Positions 22,572-34,565 of a DNA stretch of 64,000 nt are shown piece after piece; position 1 is the first letter of the stretch; each line of letters opens with the position of its first letter. This DNA is from Kuschelorhynchus macadamiae (Eukaryota > Arthropoda > Insecta > Coleoptera > Curculionidae), in the NCBI GenBank assembly GCA_030620095.1, contig JAUTXW010001314.1, positions 2,777,501 through 2,841,500 on the forward strand, read 5' to 3'. A model generated the notes under the pieces. It was not told the DNA's origin and made no database searches. It saw nothing but the letters and a program-made list of their open reading frames with translations. A program made the position numbers and the translations under genes.

Positions 22572-23568
22572 AACTGCTGGAACTTCGAAGTGCATCAAGG
22601 AAATTTTTAATGGAAATTCAAAATAAAATATTTTCAATACGAATGAAGATTTTGAGTTGTGGTTTTTGGCCCGATAAGGGTAGCCTCAGGACAGCATAGC
22701 AACCGTCTTATATTGGGGGACCCTGTCATTTGTTTTTAAGTTTCTTCGGCCAGAATCAATCTTGAATTCGATGTTGGTTCTAATGCCAGTTTTAGTAACA
22801 ATGGTAATTTTCACCGAAACATTTTTTTACATTTGAAATTTGGTCTAGTTCTTTCAGATATTGTCTTTAATTTAAAACAGATTTTTTAGTAAAAAATAAA
22901 ATTTTGCCTTTTATCATTCATATAATTCTCTTTTTTTCAAATAAAATACAGTTTCAGATGTTATATTTGTTAATACAGACTTATTTAGAGAATAAGTCCC
23001 AATAATACAGCGGGTAACAAAATTCTGGAATAGTACCTACATTGCGGAGCAGAAATTTAACATTGTTAAAGTTTAGGATCGGTAGAGTTTTTGGGGCACC
23101 CTGTATATAATATTCATGGTGAAATACTTAACGCTGTCTACCCTGTTTATAATCGAATAGATCATACTGAATCTGATTACCATAAGTGGGCTTTGTTCAG
23201 CAGACCATTTAAAAAATTTGATTTTTTTTGAAAACCCTATACGTTGGAAAAAAATTTAAATTTTCAAAACCGCTAGAATTTGTTTTTTTGTACCTAGCTC
23301 TAGATTACTTTGGTTGCACAAAAAGAAAAAGAAATCTTTCACAATAAGAGTTCTGGTCGAATAAACTTTTCAAAAAATGACAGGGTCGTATATAACAACC
23401 TGTAGGTTGCGATAGAGTCCTGAGGATGTCCTTATCGGGCGGCATACTTTAGGAATTGTTCAAACAAAGGTCGAAAACCGTAACTCAAAGTCGTCATACG
23501 TGTTGGAAATATTTCATTTTGAATTTCCTGTAAAAATTTCTATGGTGCACTACGAAATTCCAGCAGTG
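22572..23568. mobile_element. 997-bp non-autonomous DNA transposon with about 180-bp TIRs
   Basis: Left arm 22572-22750 and right arm 23385-23568 are inverted copies (tips (C/A)ACTGCTGGAA; inner parts include GCCCGATAAGG and GACCCTGTCATT). TA flanks both ends (22570-22571, 23569-23570). No coding sequence. The surrounding repeat copies B and C lack it. TA target suggests Tc1/mariner-type mobilisation; superfamily is inference. Confidence 0.75.
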
Positions 23569-25661
23569 TATTACCGTTACAAAGTTATTTAAAGTAACAT
23601 ATTACCAAACTAAATATTTGTTAATTTTTTGAACACAGTTTTCTCAAATAAATTATTACATAAACGCTAAAGAGTTAAAATTGTATGAACCACTTGTTTT
23701 ATAATACATTTGTAAGCCGTTGTTTGTTAGAAAACTGGCTGGTTCGTTTTACAAAAAAGATGCAGGCACGAAGATTTTTTAATAAAATTAATACTTTAAG
23801 AACTATAAAACTTTCGTTATTTAACCGTCGAGTTAGCAGAATTTAAAATTATTGTTACAAAACATTATTTTTAATTCCAGCAGTATTGTTAGCTCAGGTA
23901 TTTTTCAAGGCAATATCCCGTAATTACATTGCTTGTTTTCAAGTTTTCAGATCTTACGGGTCATTCTATAAATCGTTTCGGAGGTTTATTGCTCCAATAT
24001 AAACTCTAGAACTAAAAGGCATTTACAGTCGGACTTACTTAGTAGCGACGTCAAGAAGTTCTAGACAGTAGCGTATACTGAAAGAATAGAGGGCTAAAAA
24101 GAAATTAGAAATATATTTGAACCGTAAGCTGATTATAGAGGTTCAAGATAAATATTTAAACTTTAATATAACTTGGAGGAATAGCTTTTGAAATCTGAAA
24201 ACGAAAAATTAAAGTTTAATAAGTAAGGAGTTAATATAAACTGGTCGTCAGAAGACCTGCAACTGCAAAAATGTGCTAATTTAAACTCATGTAACTTAAG
24301 TATACACAAGATCTGTGATACTGTGAATTTCATCGAAATATAAGAGAATATGATATTCACGATGAGAATATCATCATAGACCGAAATACAAGAAATATGT
24401 GTACATATTCAATATTGAAGGGTTTTTAGGACATTACCAATATGGGAAGAATAGCTTGAGAAGCAATAAAAACAGAAAAATCCATTCTTAAACATAATTC
24501 ACAAATATTTAAAAAGGTACTATAAGTATGGAAGACTACAGTTAAAAAAAACGCAAAAAATTAAGTAGTATCATTCCAGAAACATCCACAATTATAACAG
24601 TGTGTGGTATAAATAATAGAAGCTTCCTGTTACTTATATTTTTAAACACCTTATTCAGACGCGGAATAGAAAGCTTTAAAAATTCTAAATAATTGTGAAT
24701 TTGATTTTATAAACACTATTATCCATTGAAATGGAATGCATAATCTGCTAAACTTAATTCTTTATTTGATATGCTGAAATTCTGCTTGTGCCCTCTAACA
24801 GCTACCTAATATTATGACAGAATGCCAAACAGCATAGCGCTTTTCAAATATTTTAAACATCTAAAGTAATTCATTGCCACTCGTTCCATAAGAAATTTGT
24901 ATGTCCTTGTTCGTTAGAAAACTAGCTGGTTCGTTTTATAAAAAGGATGCAGGCATCAAGATATTTTTATAAAACTAGAACCTTAATACAGAATTATAAA
25001 CCTTTCCTCATTTAACCGCCGAGTTAGCAAAGTTTAAAATTATTGTTACAAAACTATATTTTTAGTTCTAGCAGTATTGTTAGCTCAAATTATTTTCAAG
25101 GCAATATACCATAATTACATTGCTTGTTTTCAAGTTTTCAGATCCCACAGATCATTCTATAAATTATTTCGGAGGTTTATTGCTCCAATATAAATTCTAG
25201 AACTAAAAGGCATTTACAGTCGGTCTTATTTAGTAGTGACGTCAAGAAGTTTTAGACAGTAGCGAATACTAAAAGACTAGAGGGTTAAAAAGACCTTAGA
25301 AATACAAGGCCCGACAATAGGACGGAACGATTTTTAATAAGCCATCGTGAGATACAGATAATATATTTGGACTTACTGTTACTTACACTAATACATAATA
25401 CAACTCTGGAAATGCAGGGCCGGATTAGCGTTTGAAGAGGCCCTAGGCTAAAAATTACCTAGGGCCCCTAATCAGAACATTTAGAATATTTTATGGTAGA
25501 ATTTTTTTTTGATAACGTAAAATTTGTAATAAAACTAGGTAGTTTTTAAAAGTATATAATAATAACTTTATTCAAAACACATCAAAAATCAATAAATATC
25601 TAAAAACATTAGCTTAAAACATTTTCGTTAAAAAAAAATATAAATACGTGGTGATATGTAC

Positions 25662-28279
25662 TTAAATAAATGCTCGTTTTCGTGATCTTTGGGTTGCAAA
25701 ACTTTCAATAATATTTTCGTTTGGAATTTTATTGAGAAGAGCGTGTTCTATCGCCAATAAAGAAAGTTGATTAGTTTTTTCATCACCTAATGAATTTCTC
25801 TTATGACTTTTTACCCTTTCTAATGTAGAGAATGATCTCTCCCCACTGCAGTTAGTTACTGCCATGGATAAAAATATCCTTAATGCAATATCTACGTTTG
25901 GAAAACTACACGTTAATTTCTCTTGTCTTATAAATTTTAACATTTCCCTTGGATTGGTAATTCCCGAATTAATTTCGGAGATAAAATATTTAAAACGAAT
26001 ACATTCGGCTCCTAAACTTTGATCTAAATCGTTTGGATAGTGCTCCTGGAGTAAATTTGCCTCTATTATAATATTCTCTTCTGAATAATTTTCTAGATAT
26101 AAAAACCCAAACATGTTTGAAACGTTAGATAAGCAGTTTGTCGACCCCTGAGTTCCGCAAGAATGTTATCGATTATAACATAGAAAGTATTTATGAGCAT
26201 ATTATCTCTACCACTGAATTCAACTTCACCCTCTTTATGTTCGTCAAATTGTAGTTTTCTGTTTTTTTTTCTTTTATTATCGTATTTGTATGTGGAACAG
26301 TTTGTAAGTTTTTTGCCACACTCTTCGTAATATGCAAAACGTTCGCGTTGTTGTAAAACATGTTTAATTAATGAATCATACAAATTGACTGCTAAGGAAA
26401 CATCGAGTTCAGTAGCTTGTAATGATTTACTAACCTTATTAAACTCTGTTAAAATATCGTCCCATAATTTTAACAAAATCCCAACTTCCAATTCTTCGAA
26501 CCGATTTTTAATTCCTTTTGCTTGAACTTTTGAATTATTTGGTTGTGTAATATCATTTTCGATAACTTCTAATGACTTTTTAAACCCAGAAAATCCTAAA
26601 ATAATTGCCCTACTAGAATCCGCGCGAGCAGACCATCGAGTAACAGATAATTTTTTTGGAACGAGAGCATTGGGAATTTTATTGAGTTCTTCTGTCATTA
26701 TTTGGCACCTATGTGTGGAAGCTGAAAAAAAATTATAAATTTCTTCTAAAAACATAAAAAATGAAGTAGCCATATTACAACACTCAGCTGCACATGTTCC
26801 TACCAAGTTAAGAGAGTGTGCCGCACAGGGGACAAATAATGCTAGAGGATTCCTTTTTTTAATGAGAGCTTGCAATCCTGAATATTGACCGGACATATTA
26901 TTGGCGTTATCATAAGACTGGTCCCTACAGTCTTGAATATTTAAGTGTAGCTGGTCTAATATTTTAAGAACTGCAGTTTCCATGTCAACTGCCTTATGGC
27001 CAGTATTACTAATAAAGGTAACAAAACGTTCTATAGGAGAGCCATCACATATTACGTATCTAAGAATAAAAGTAAGCTGGTTCGAATGACTAACATCAGG
27101 CGTTGAATCCACGCAAATGGAAAAATATTTCGCCGATCTGGCTTCACTACTAATAAAATCACGAACATGCTTTGATACAACTTCAATAAACTCGTTACAA
27201 ATAGAAGATGATAAATATGAAACATTACCGCGTCCTGGATTTCCATATTTTTGTAAGTGGTTATTCAAAAATGGATCAAATTGAGCTATTAACTCCAAAA
27301 GTCCCAAATAATTGCCGTTGTCATTTCTTCCAAACTTCTCTGTTGTGCCTCTGAATGCCATACCTCGACTTGCCAAGAATTTAATTGTAGACAAAACGCG
27401 ATGGAGAATTTTTATCCAGTAGTTTTTTTCCTCTAAATATTGTTTTTCAATTTCTGTATCTATTTTGCCTAAAGTACTGGAACGAGTTAAAAATATTTTT
27501 GTGTTATTTAAATGTTCTTGCGAAGCTTCATGTTTTTCAATTCTAATAATATTTTTCCAATCGTTAAATCCTTTAACAAAAGATTTTTCACGATCCCTAC
27601 TAAACAACGTACACGGTAAACAGAAAACAGAATTCGTAGACACAGAATATAAGAGCCACTCCCGCCGAACTTCTTCACCATTTCGAAGTTTTGAAAATAA
27701 AAATTTTTTTAGATGCGTAACGTGATTGTAAGCCTTCATACACTCTTTTTGAGTTTTCAAAATCAAAGCTGTTTAAGTCCTGTACTATCGGATTTTTTAT
27801 AATAAAGTTAATGGTGTCTGAGTTAACTGTGATTTTTGCAGGATCGCCAAAATTGCTTGTGTCAACTTCGTCAGTGTCATTCTCATTGTTTTCAATTTTA
27901 TTAGCGGTGAGCCGGAGCGAAGAATCTAAAAAAAAATATGCGCTTGCTTTTGTTTTAAAACATAGAATAAATAAAGGATTTCAGAATTTTTTACTAAAAA
28001 CAAAGAAGCCTATGGTTGGTTTAGAATAGAAAAAATCCTGTATGTTACACATAATAAATTATAAATACCTTCCAAATTTGTTCTTGAAGTTCCTGGTAAA
28101 TCATCATATGGCAAATGAATAAAATTAGACTTATGTGATTGCTCACTATCAATATGTGGTTTTTTTAAAAAAGTGTTTATTTTTGGAACATTTTCTATAG
28201 CTTCCGCGTGCCTTGCAGCCTTTTCTTTAGCTATTTTACGCTTTTTGGCTCCACTTGGATAGTTACTCATTTTAGTCAA
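25662..28279 (-). pseudogene. ZMYM1-like hAT transposase, two exons, two frameshifts
   Basis: Transposase related to the zinc-finger MYM-type protein 1 group of hAT elements. Exon 1 (28279-28069) encodes a basic N-terminus (MSNYPSGAKKRKIAKEKAAR...) and ends at GAAG|GTATTT. A 143-bp intron (28068-27926) ends TTTTTTTTTAG, and splicing keeps the frame. Exon 2 has the TTF-type zinc-finger region (GEEVRREWLLYS, VFCLPCTLFS), the RNase-H-like core with FSICVDSTPDVSH (first catalytic D), CAAHSLNLVG and SVTRWSARAD, and the C-terminal dimerisation part (CSGERSFSTLERVKSHKRNSL). Frameshifts lie near 27695 (A6T5 run) and 26103 (T5 run); both sit in homopolymers, so recent decay or sequencing errors are equally possible. 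The apparent ATG at 27766 is out of the true frame. Confidence 0.85.
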
Positions 28280-28479
28280 TGATATACAGATATATACTGT
28301 ATATAATGTATCACATCACGTATAATTTACACTATGCACTAATCAACTAACTGTGTTTTTTAATACATTTAGTAGTATGTACAAAGTATTACCTTAATAT
28401 TAAATATGAAATTCGTGTGGATTTTATTAGACCGAAACCGCTAAACGTCTATCATCGTACCACACGGATTGAAATTCTA

Positions 28480-29550
28480 GGATTCACACGAGTTTTATTT
28501 AGTGTTGCCACCACTTCGACAGTCGAGCGCGTCATTCCAGCCAAGAAAATGCGCTAATTTGCAGCTAGAAGCGCTTTCTTTTATTGACAGCATAAAAATA
28601 ATAGTCCCTATCAGTTTGGCAACGCCGTTGAAGGCTTTCAAATTCAAAGCTATTTTGTTTTTCGATATGATTTAAAAGCAAAACTCAAACTTTGTGGCAT
28701 TTTTTTTTAGACCACACATAATAATAATAAGCACGGCAGCTTTCCGTCAGGCGAGCAGGGCAATGGGTGGATAATCCCTTTTTCTCTATTATACCTACCA
28801 ATCTTCCCTTGAGCGCCACTTAATTTTAAGTTTTTTAAATTAAAAAATTAAAGGTAATTAAATGTATTAATTAGTAATTAATTAAAATTAAGAAAAGTTA
28901 ATTACTGAAAATAGTTGATAGTTAATCCTGAAAATAGAACAGCTTTGTCTGATGCCAACTTCAAGTAACACAACAAGATTCCCAATATAGTAATATTTAT
29001 TATTGAAACAAATGGCAAAATTGACACTAATGACACATGGATGCACGGCGTGACACTGTTGTCAAGTCGAAAATAGCGATTTTGTTTGTTAAACTTCATT
29101 CCTAGTTTTGTTAGTGTGTTCTTTTATCGGATGAAAAGAAAAGAAAACACGAAAGTGAGTTTGAATATGTGAATACTCTTGCTCGTTTTATAGAAATCCG
29201 CAATCCGCTATATTATGGGCTACGCGCAATTATGAAAAAAAAAGCGCGCTTCTCGGGAGAAAAATTCGCCAATTTCGCGGAAAACGCGCTCTGTTGGCCA
29301 CACTGCTTTTATTTCAGAGAAGAGTACAGAAGCGTTCGTCGGCGTCGGCCGGTCTATCTTAATCGCAATAAAAACTGACATTAGCGGTTCGTGAGGGCCG
29401 CCCCGCGGCTAGATTTAGTATAAATAGTGATAATTATTTTCGTTATTATTATTATTTTTATTATTTTTATATCATGGTCAACATATATTAAATATGTATT
29501 TTTTCAGATTTTCTTTCCCCCATTAATTCAAAATTTTTCAAGGGCCCCCG
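28480..29550. other. 5' non-coding part of the hAT element
   Basis: Between the transposase start and the right terminus. Presumed promoter and sub-terminal transposase-binding region. A G+C-richer patch (about 29220-29410) contrasts with the surroundings. No gene recognised. Confidence 0.45.
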
Positions 29551-31329
29551 CAAGTCAAGGGCCCCTAGGCTATAGCCTACTTAGCCTATTGGATAATCCG
29601 GCCCTGTGGAAATGCGCTGAAACACTTCTCTTTTCAACAGCTGCCCTGCCTCTTTCACTATTTTCTTGTGTATGAATTGTACGGGTACGACTGACAAATT
29701 TAGAGATTACATTTCCTCTTTCGTTGTAATTTCCTACCTATCTCAAAGTCGAGTTTCTTGTTGGGTCTTTAATTTAAAAAATTAAATTTAAATTCACGTC
29801 GAAAATTTTTTTACGTTTGCACAATGGACTGAGTTAGGATAAACAATTTTACAGCAATGATTCGTGAGTTTATTGTAACACAAAATTTTCAACACCAAAC
29901 TTCAGTTTTACCAGTATTTGATGTACCGTAAAAAGATTCCAGTGGTTTAAGATAAATATTTAAATCTTACTATACCTTAGAGGAATAGCTTATGGAGTTT
30001 GAAAGCGAAAAATGAAAGCTTAATAAGTATGGATTTAGGAGGAATAAACTGCTCTTCAGAAGTCCGTCAACTGATATTTAAGTTTCATATAATTTAGGTA
30101 TACTTGAAATAAAAGTGCATTCGGTATTCACTATGAGAAAATTGTTTTCCAAGAAATTATACTTCTTGAAATTGGAATCATTTACGAAAAAAACTTTCAA
30201 TGGAATCAATACATATTAGATTTTTGCAACTAATCTGACCCTAACAGTAATGCAATTTTAAATTAGCTAGAACAAGATGTTATTACAAAAGTAGATTTTG
30301 GATACTAAAGTATTTCATTAATTTGAGAACAAATATATGTGATTTCTGAGATTTATGAAATATAATAGCAATATATCGCATGAAACAGAATTTATATAAC
30401 TCTAAGCTTTAAACCCAATATCACGGTATTGAGTTTCATAATTAATATGTTTGAAGTGTTATATTATATTATATATCAAACACAAGTATACAAGCTTAAC
30501 TTTTAAAGATAATAAAAATATGAGATAGAGGTATATCAGATTTAAGTTTTTTTTATCATCAGCAATAACATGCCACCTTAGTTTAAATAGTATTATACAG
30601 TGCATAGGGCGGTCCATGATTATGTTTACTTCCCAATTGTCATTTATTTAATTTTCCTGGCGGTTCGGAGAAAATCATAAAATTTCATAGACCCTGTTTT
30701 AAATACAACCATATACTTTGTACAGGGTGTCCCATTTTCGTAGGTTTTACGGGGTTTCCAGCTTATGAGTAGAGATAGAGAGATGCGGTTTTCGCGACAC
30801 CGTGCTACTTTTCGATGAAACTAAAGAGGCCGCAAACAGATTTGCCCTAACCATTTTAGTTTCCGTACTACAGGGTGATTTTGAAAATTTGTCATTTTCG
30901 GACACCCCCTGTAACTCAGCTATCGTAAAATATATTTAAAATGTTTCAACTGGTATTTATAGATTTTTTCACGTAGAATTAAAAATAAATTTATTAAATG
31001 TCTTGAATTTTTTGTTCAATTGCAAAGTGAGTCCTAAAATTGAAATTAACACTCTCATAAAATATATTACTCATTTTTTTCGCTGTTAGAATATATTTAT
31101 TTCAACCCTCTCTTTCAATTTGGTAACTCAACTCCTTCAAAAGTTAACGTTTAAAACAGATAATTTGGATAAATTTTATTTAGCAAAACAACTGTCCATC
31201 ACTTTATTTCCACAAAATGTTAAAGTATAATAAATTACATACCTTTAAAGTAAGGGCGTTGTTGGCACAAAATAAATGTCTATTATTAATTATTAACTGA
31301 ACTGAAGTAAATTAACTTGAGAGGCGTAT

Positions 31330-31987
31330 CAGTCGAGACACAATTAAAACAAAAAAACTATATTAAAAACAAAACAATACAGGTTTCATCCTGTCTGAGT
31401 ACTCCGTAGAGTTGATTTGATACTTGCGCAGGCGCGTATAACCCGTGTATGTGGGGTTGCGGTTGCGTTGCTGTACGGGAAATTCAATTCAAAATGATTT
31501 ATTTATGCGGGACCGCCAGCTAAATCAATAAATATTTTTAATAACATAAAAGAACAAAAATAATTTTCTTTAAAAAAAAACCTGAAACTAAATATGTAAT
31601 ACCCGATTTTTAAGGAAATATAAAAAAAATGTGGTAGAAAATAAAAAAAAAAGTAGTTTACAACGGGACTCGAAAAAATTGTAAATAACGTGAATAATAC
31701 AAAAATAGCTATTAAAAAATAGGGGTTGATGGTAGAAGGGTGAAAATTTAGGGTTGTATGTATTTTTTAATGCTGAATCGTGAAAAAATAAAAACAAACA
31801 ATTTTGTCCAAAAATTAAAAAAAAATTTTTGGGGTGAACCACCCTTAATTTTTAGGGGTGTGAAAAATAGATGCTGGCCGATTCTCAGACCTACCCAATA
31901 AGCACAGAAAATTTTATGAAAATCGGTTTAGCCGTTTTGGAGGAGTTTGGTAACAAACACCGCGACACGAGAATTTTATATATTAGA
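31330..31987 (+). mobile_element. RTE-like LINE 3' tail inserted in the transposase gene
   Basis: Ends with GAAAATCGGTTTAGCCGTTTTGGAGG...CACGAGAATTTTATATATTAGA, a type of 3' end common to RTE-like LINEs of insects (from memory, not a search). It directly abuts transposase exon 1 coding sequence at 31988. The 5' boundary is uncertain and no target duplication was found. No coding part remains. Confidence 0.5.
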
Positions 31988-33050
31988 TGAAGATGCAGAT
32001 CAGGCGGCAGAGCTTTATCTGAACAGGTTAGTTCTTTTTTATCTTCCTGCATTTTGACTTTATTGGTTCGCTTTATTTTATCTTAGATATTCCGAGAGAA
32101 GACAACCAGAAAAAATAATTTTTCAAAAAATTAAAAATAATCTTTGCCAATATGGATCTTTTAACAAGCCTCGATCGCGAACTTACAATAAAGACAACGA
32201 AGAATCTGAGGTCAACGTTTTAGCCCTCGTTCAGACAGCTCCTGAAACATCTTGCAGGAAAATAGACGAAGAGGCGGGTGTACCGAAAACCAAAGTGCAG
32301 AAAATTTTGAAAAAGCACAAATTCAAACCCTATAAATACAAACTTGTGCATCATCTGCATCCTGGTGATGCAGAGCGCAGATTGGAGTTCTGCAATTGGT
32401 TTATAAATATGAAGGCAGAAGATATCGATTTTGAAAAAAAGATTATTTGGTCAGACGAGGCACATTTTACTAGTTCAGGGATTTTAAATAGACACAACAC
32501 GCGATTTTGGAGTCAAGAAAACAACCATGTTATTTTTCCTAGGGAGCGTCAGGGAAGATTTGGATTCAATGTCTCCTGTTTTATTTTCAACCGAAAAATG
32601 GTTTACCAAATATATGAAGGAAATCTGAATTCGATTGGTTACGTGCGAATCCTAGAAGACGCATTAGGAATTTTGGATGATGTTCCCTTGGCTCAACTAA
32701 ATAGGATTTATTTCCAGCAAGACGGAGCTCCAGCCCACAATGACAGAATAAGTCAAAACTGGCTTAACGACCATTTTCCTGGAAGATGGATAGGAACACA
32801 CGGACCTGTTCGATGGCCACCACGATCCCCTGACCTCTCAGTTTTAGATTTCTTTTTGTGGGGTTATTTAGAAAACAAGGTTTATGTAAGGCGATACGAA
32901 AACTTAGAACAACTAAGAATGGCCACCGAAAACGCTTTTGCAGAGTTACAAAGACAGTCATTTACAATAGAAAATGCATTAAAAAGAATTTTTAAAGTTT
33001 GTCACACTTGTAGGACACATAATGGTCTACAATTTGAACAATATTTGTAG
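31988..33050 (+). CDS. DD41D transposase, intact exon 2, exon 1 truncated
   Basis: Cut-and-paste transposase. Only the end of exon 1 remains (...DQAAELYLN-R to 32026). A 60-bp intron 32027-32086 (GTTAGT...TTAG) follows, then exon 2 runs open from 32087 to the stop at 33050 (about 320 codons): N-terminal DNA-binding part with VPKTKVQKILKKH, then IIWSDEAHF (first D), IYFQQDGAPAHN (second D) and WPPRSPDLSVLDFFLWGYLE (third D, 41 residues after the second). The triad defines DD41D. Missing exon 1 and promoter, displaced by the RTE-like insertion, should prevent normal expression. The GTG at 32295 is not the real start. Confidence 0.88.
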
Positions 33051-34565
33051 TTTTAATGAAATTATAATTATTACCTTTTACCTACTTCCTAATTTTTTCT
33101 GATGCTGTTACTTTGTTATTTCGTTAATAAATATTTGTTAACTTTTTCCATGGCTCCACAGCCACCTTCTCTTATTTCGATTGATCTGCTATGCCATAAA
33201 TCCGTTTAAAGAAAAATGCATTTTTTCATGTTATTTATGAAAATAAATATGACTTATGGTATGTTTTTGAAAAGCTCTCGACACGAAGAATAAGATGAAA
33301 AAATAATATATAGGGTGTCCCGTTTAAAAAATAGTAGGTTATGCCAATATGTCAAAAACTATGACTCTCAGCAAAAATCTGAGTACGCCACTGAATTCTA
33401 CGTGAAAAAATCTATAAATACCAGTTGAAACATTTTAAATATATTTTACGATAGCTGAGTTACAGGAGGTGTCCGAAAATGACAAATTTTCAAAATCACC
33501 CTGTAGCACGGAAACTAAAATGGTTAGGGCAAATCTGTTTACGGCCTCTTTAGTTTCATCGAAAAGTAGCACGGTGTCGCGAAAACCGCATCTCTCTATC
33601 TCTACTCATAAGCTGGAAACCCCGTAAAACCTACGAAAATGGGACACCCCGTACAACCATGTAACATCGACGCGCTACGCACTCTGCAATTAAAAGTAGT
33701 ATCCTACTGTAAGGCGTTTTCAGGAAGACAAACATATAAAGAAAGCAAAAATAATTATATGTAATGTCTGATGCAATAAAGAAAAATAGATGCACAAATT
33801 ATAACAAACTATCTCGGCCCTATTTCTACATCAACGAGAAATAGTATATATATAATCAGCCTTGAAGGATTTTTAGGACATACAAGACTCGAGATATCAG
33901 AAATAGAAAAATACATTCTTAAACAAATATTTAAAAAATTAATTTTTTGAAAACTATTATCTATTAGCTTTAAAAATCGAGCCGTTCTGAACCTGAAATG
34001 GAATGCATAAAAGTGCTAAACTAATTGCATTACTTCTTTATATGCTGGAACTCTGCTTGTAACTTCTAACAGCACTTTTATGACAGGTCGAAACAACGCC
34101 AATAGCATCGCGATGATCAAACATTTTCATCATTTAAAGTAATTCGTTACCAAACTAACTATTTGTATATTTTTTGGACAGAGTTTTCAAATAAATTATT
34201 ACATTAATGTTATACATGCCAATGATTTAATATTGTATAAACCATTCGTTTTATAAAAAAATGAATAAAAAAAGATCGATTGTTATAAATTAATACTTTA
34301 ATATAGAAATTTAAAGCTTTCATTATTTAACAATCGAGTTAGAAAAGTTTAAAACTATTATTACAAAACGTTATTTTTAATTGTAGCAATATTGTTAGCT
34401 CAGGTATTTTTCAAGGCAATATACCGTAATTATTTGGCTTATTTTCAAGTTTCCAAATACCACCGGCCATTCTATAAACCGTTCCTGTGGTTTATTGCTC
34501 CAATATAAACTCTATAACTGAAAGGCATTTACAGTCGAAGTTAGTTAGTAGCGGCGTCAAGAAGT

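Larger units (their letters stand above)
20150..24394 (+). repeat. Long non-coding repeat, copy A
   Basis: First of three diverged, head-to-tail copies. Landmarks in order: CAATACGTATTAGATG (20195), ACCAAAGTATTTGATTC (21267), GTTTTAAATACAACC (22064), GGATGCACAAATTATAACAA (22257), TATTACCAAACTAAATATTTG (23600), GCTCCAATATAAACTC (23992), CAAGATAAATATTTAAAC (24146). The same order recurs downstream. It carries a MITE, a 1-kb long-TIR element and a looser inverted-repeat segment (20540-21265). No coding capacity. Confidence 0.65.
25415..29606 (-). mobile_element. hAT transposon with 8-bp target duplication
   Basis: A 4192-bp element with 13-bp perfect inverted ends CAGGGCCGGATTA, flanked by the direct duplication TGGAAATG (25407-25414, 29607-29614). 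Eight-bp duplications and CAGGG tips are standard for hAT. Sub-terminal G/C-rich blocks (AGGGCCCCTA, GGGCCCCTAGGC) occur at both ends. It carries one ZMYM1-like transposase gene on the reverse strand. Boundaries are exact. Confidence 0.93.
24395..30129 (+). repeat. Long non-coding repeat, copy B, interrupted by hAT
   Basis: Second copy. 24890-25300 matches 23700-24100 at roughly 90% by eye, and 29935-30070 matches 24140-24260. The stretch 25300-29930 is inserted: an unidentified segment of about 430 bp that itself contains the hAT element. The early landmarks of copy A are missing, so the copy is partial. Confidence 0.6.
30723..33651 (+). mobile_element. DD41D (rosa-like) Tc1/mariner element 2
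   Basis: 2929 bp, ends CAGGGTGTCCCATTTTCG and inverted CGAAAATGGGACACCCCG, flanked by TA (30721-30722, 33652-33653). Matching inverted repeats cover about 30723-30975 and 33400-33651. The right arm extends inward to a second terminal-like motif at 33311 (TA-TAGGGTGTCCC), giving a 341-bp unit as in element 1. It carries an almost open transposase gene, split by an RTE-like insertion. Confidence 0.9.
30130..34565 (+). repeat. Long non-coding repeat, copy C, interrupted by DD41D element 2
   Basis: Third copy, with landmarks CAATACATATTAGAT (30204), ACTAAAGTATTTCATT (30304), GTTTTAAATACAACC (30697), GATGCACAAATTATAACAAA (33790), TTACCAAACTAACTATTTG (34149) and GCTCCAATATAAACTC (34498). Removing 30723-33651 plus one TA rejoins the landmark order of copy A. 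Confidence 0.65.
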
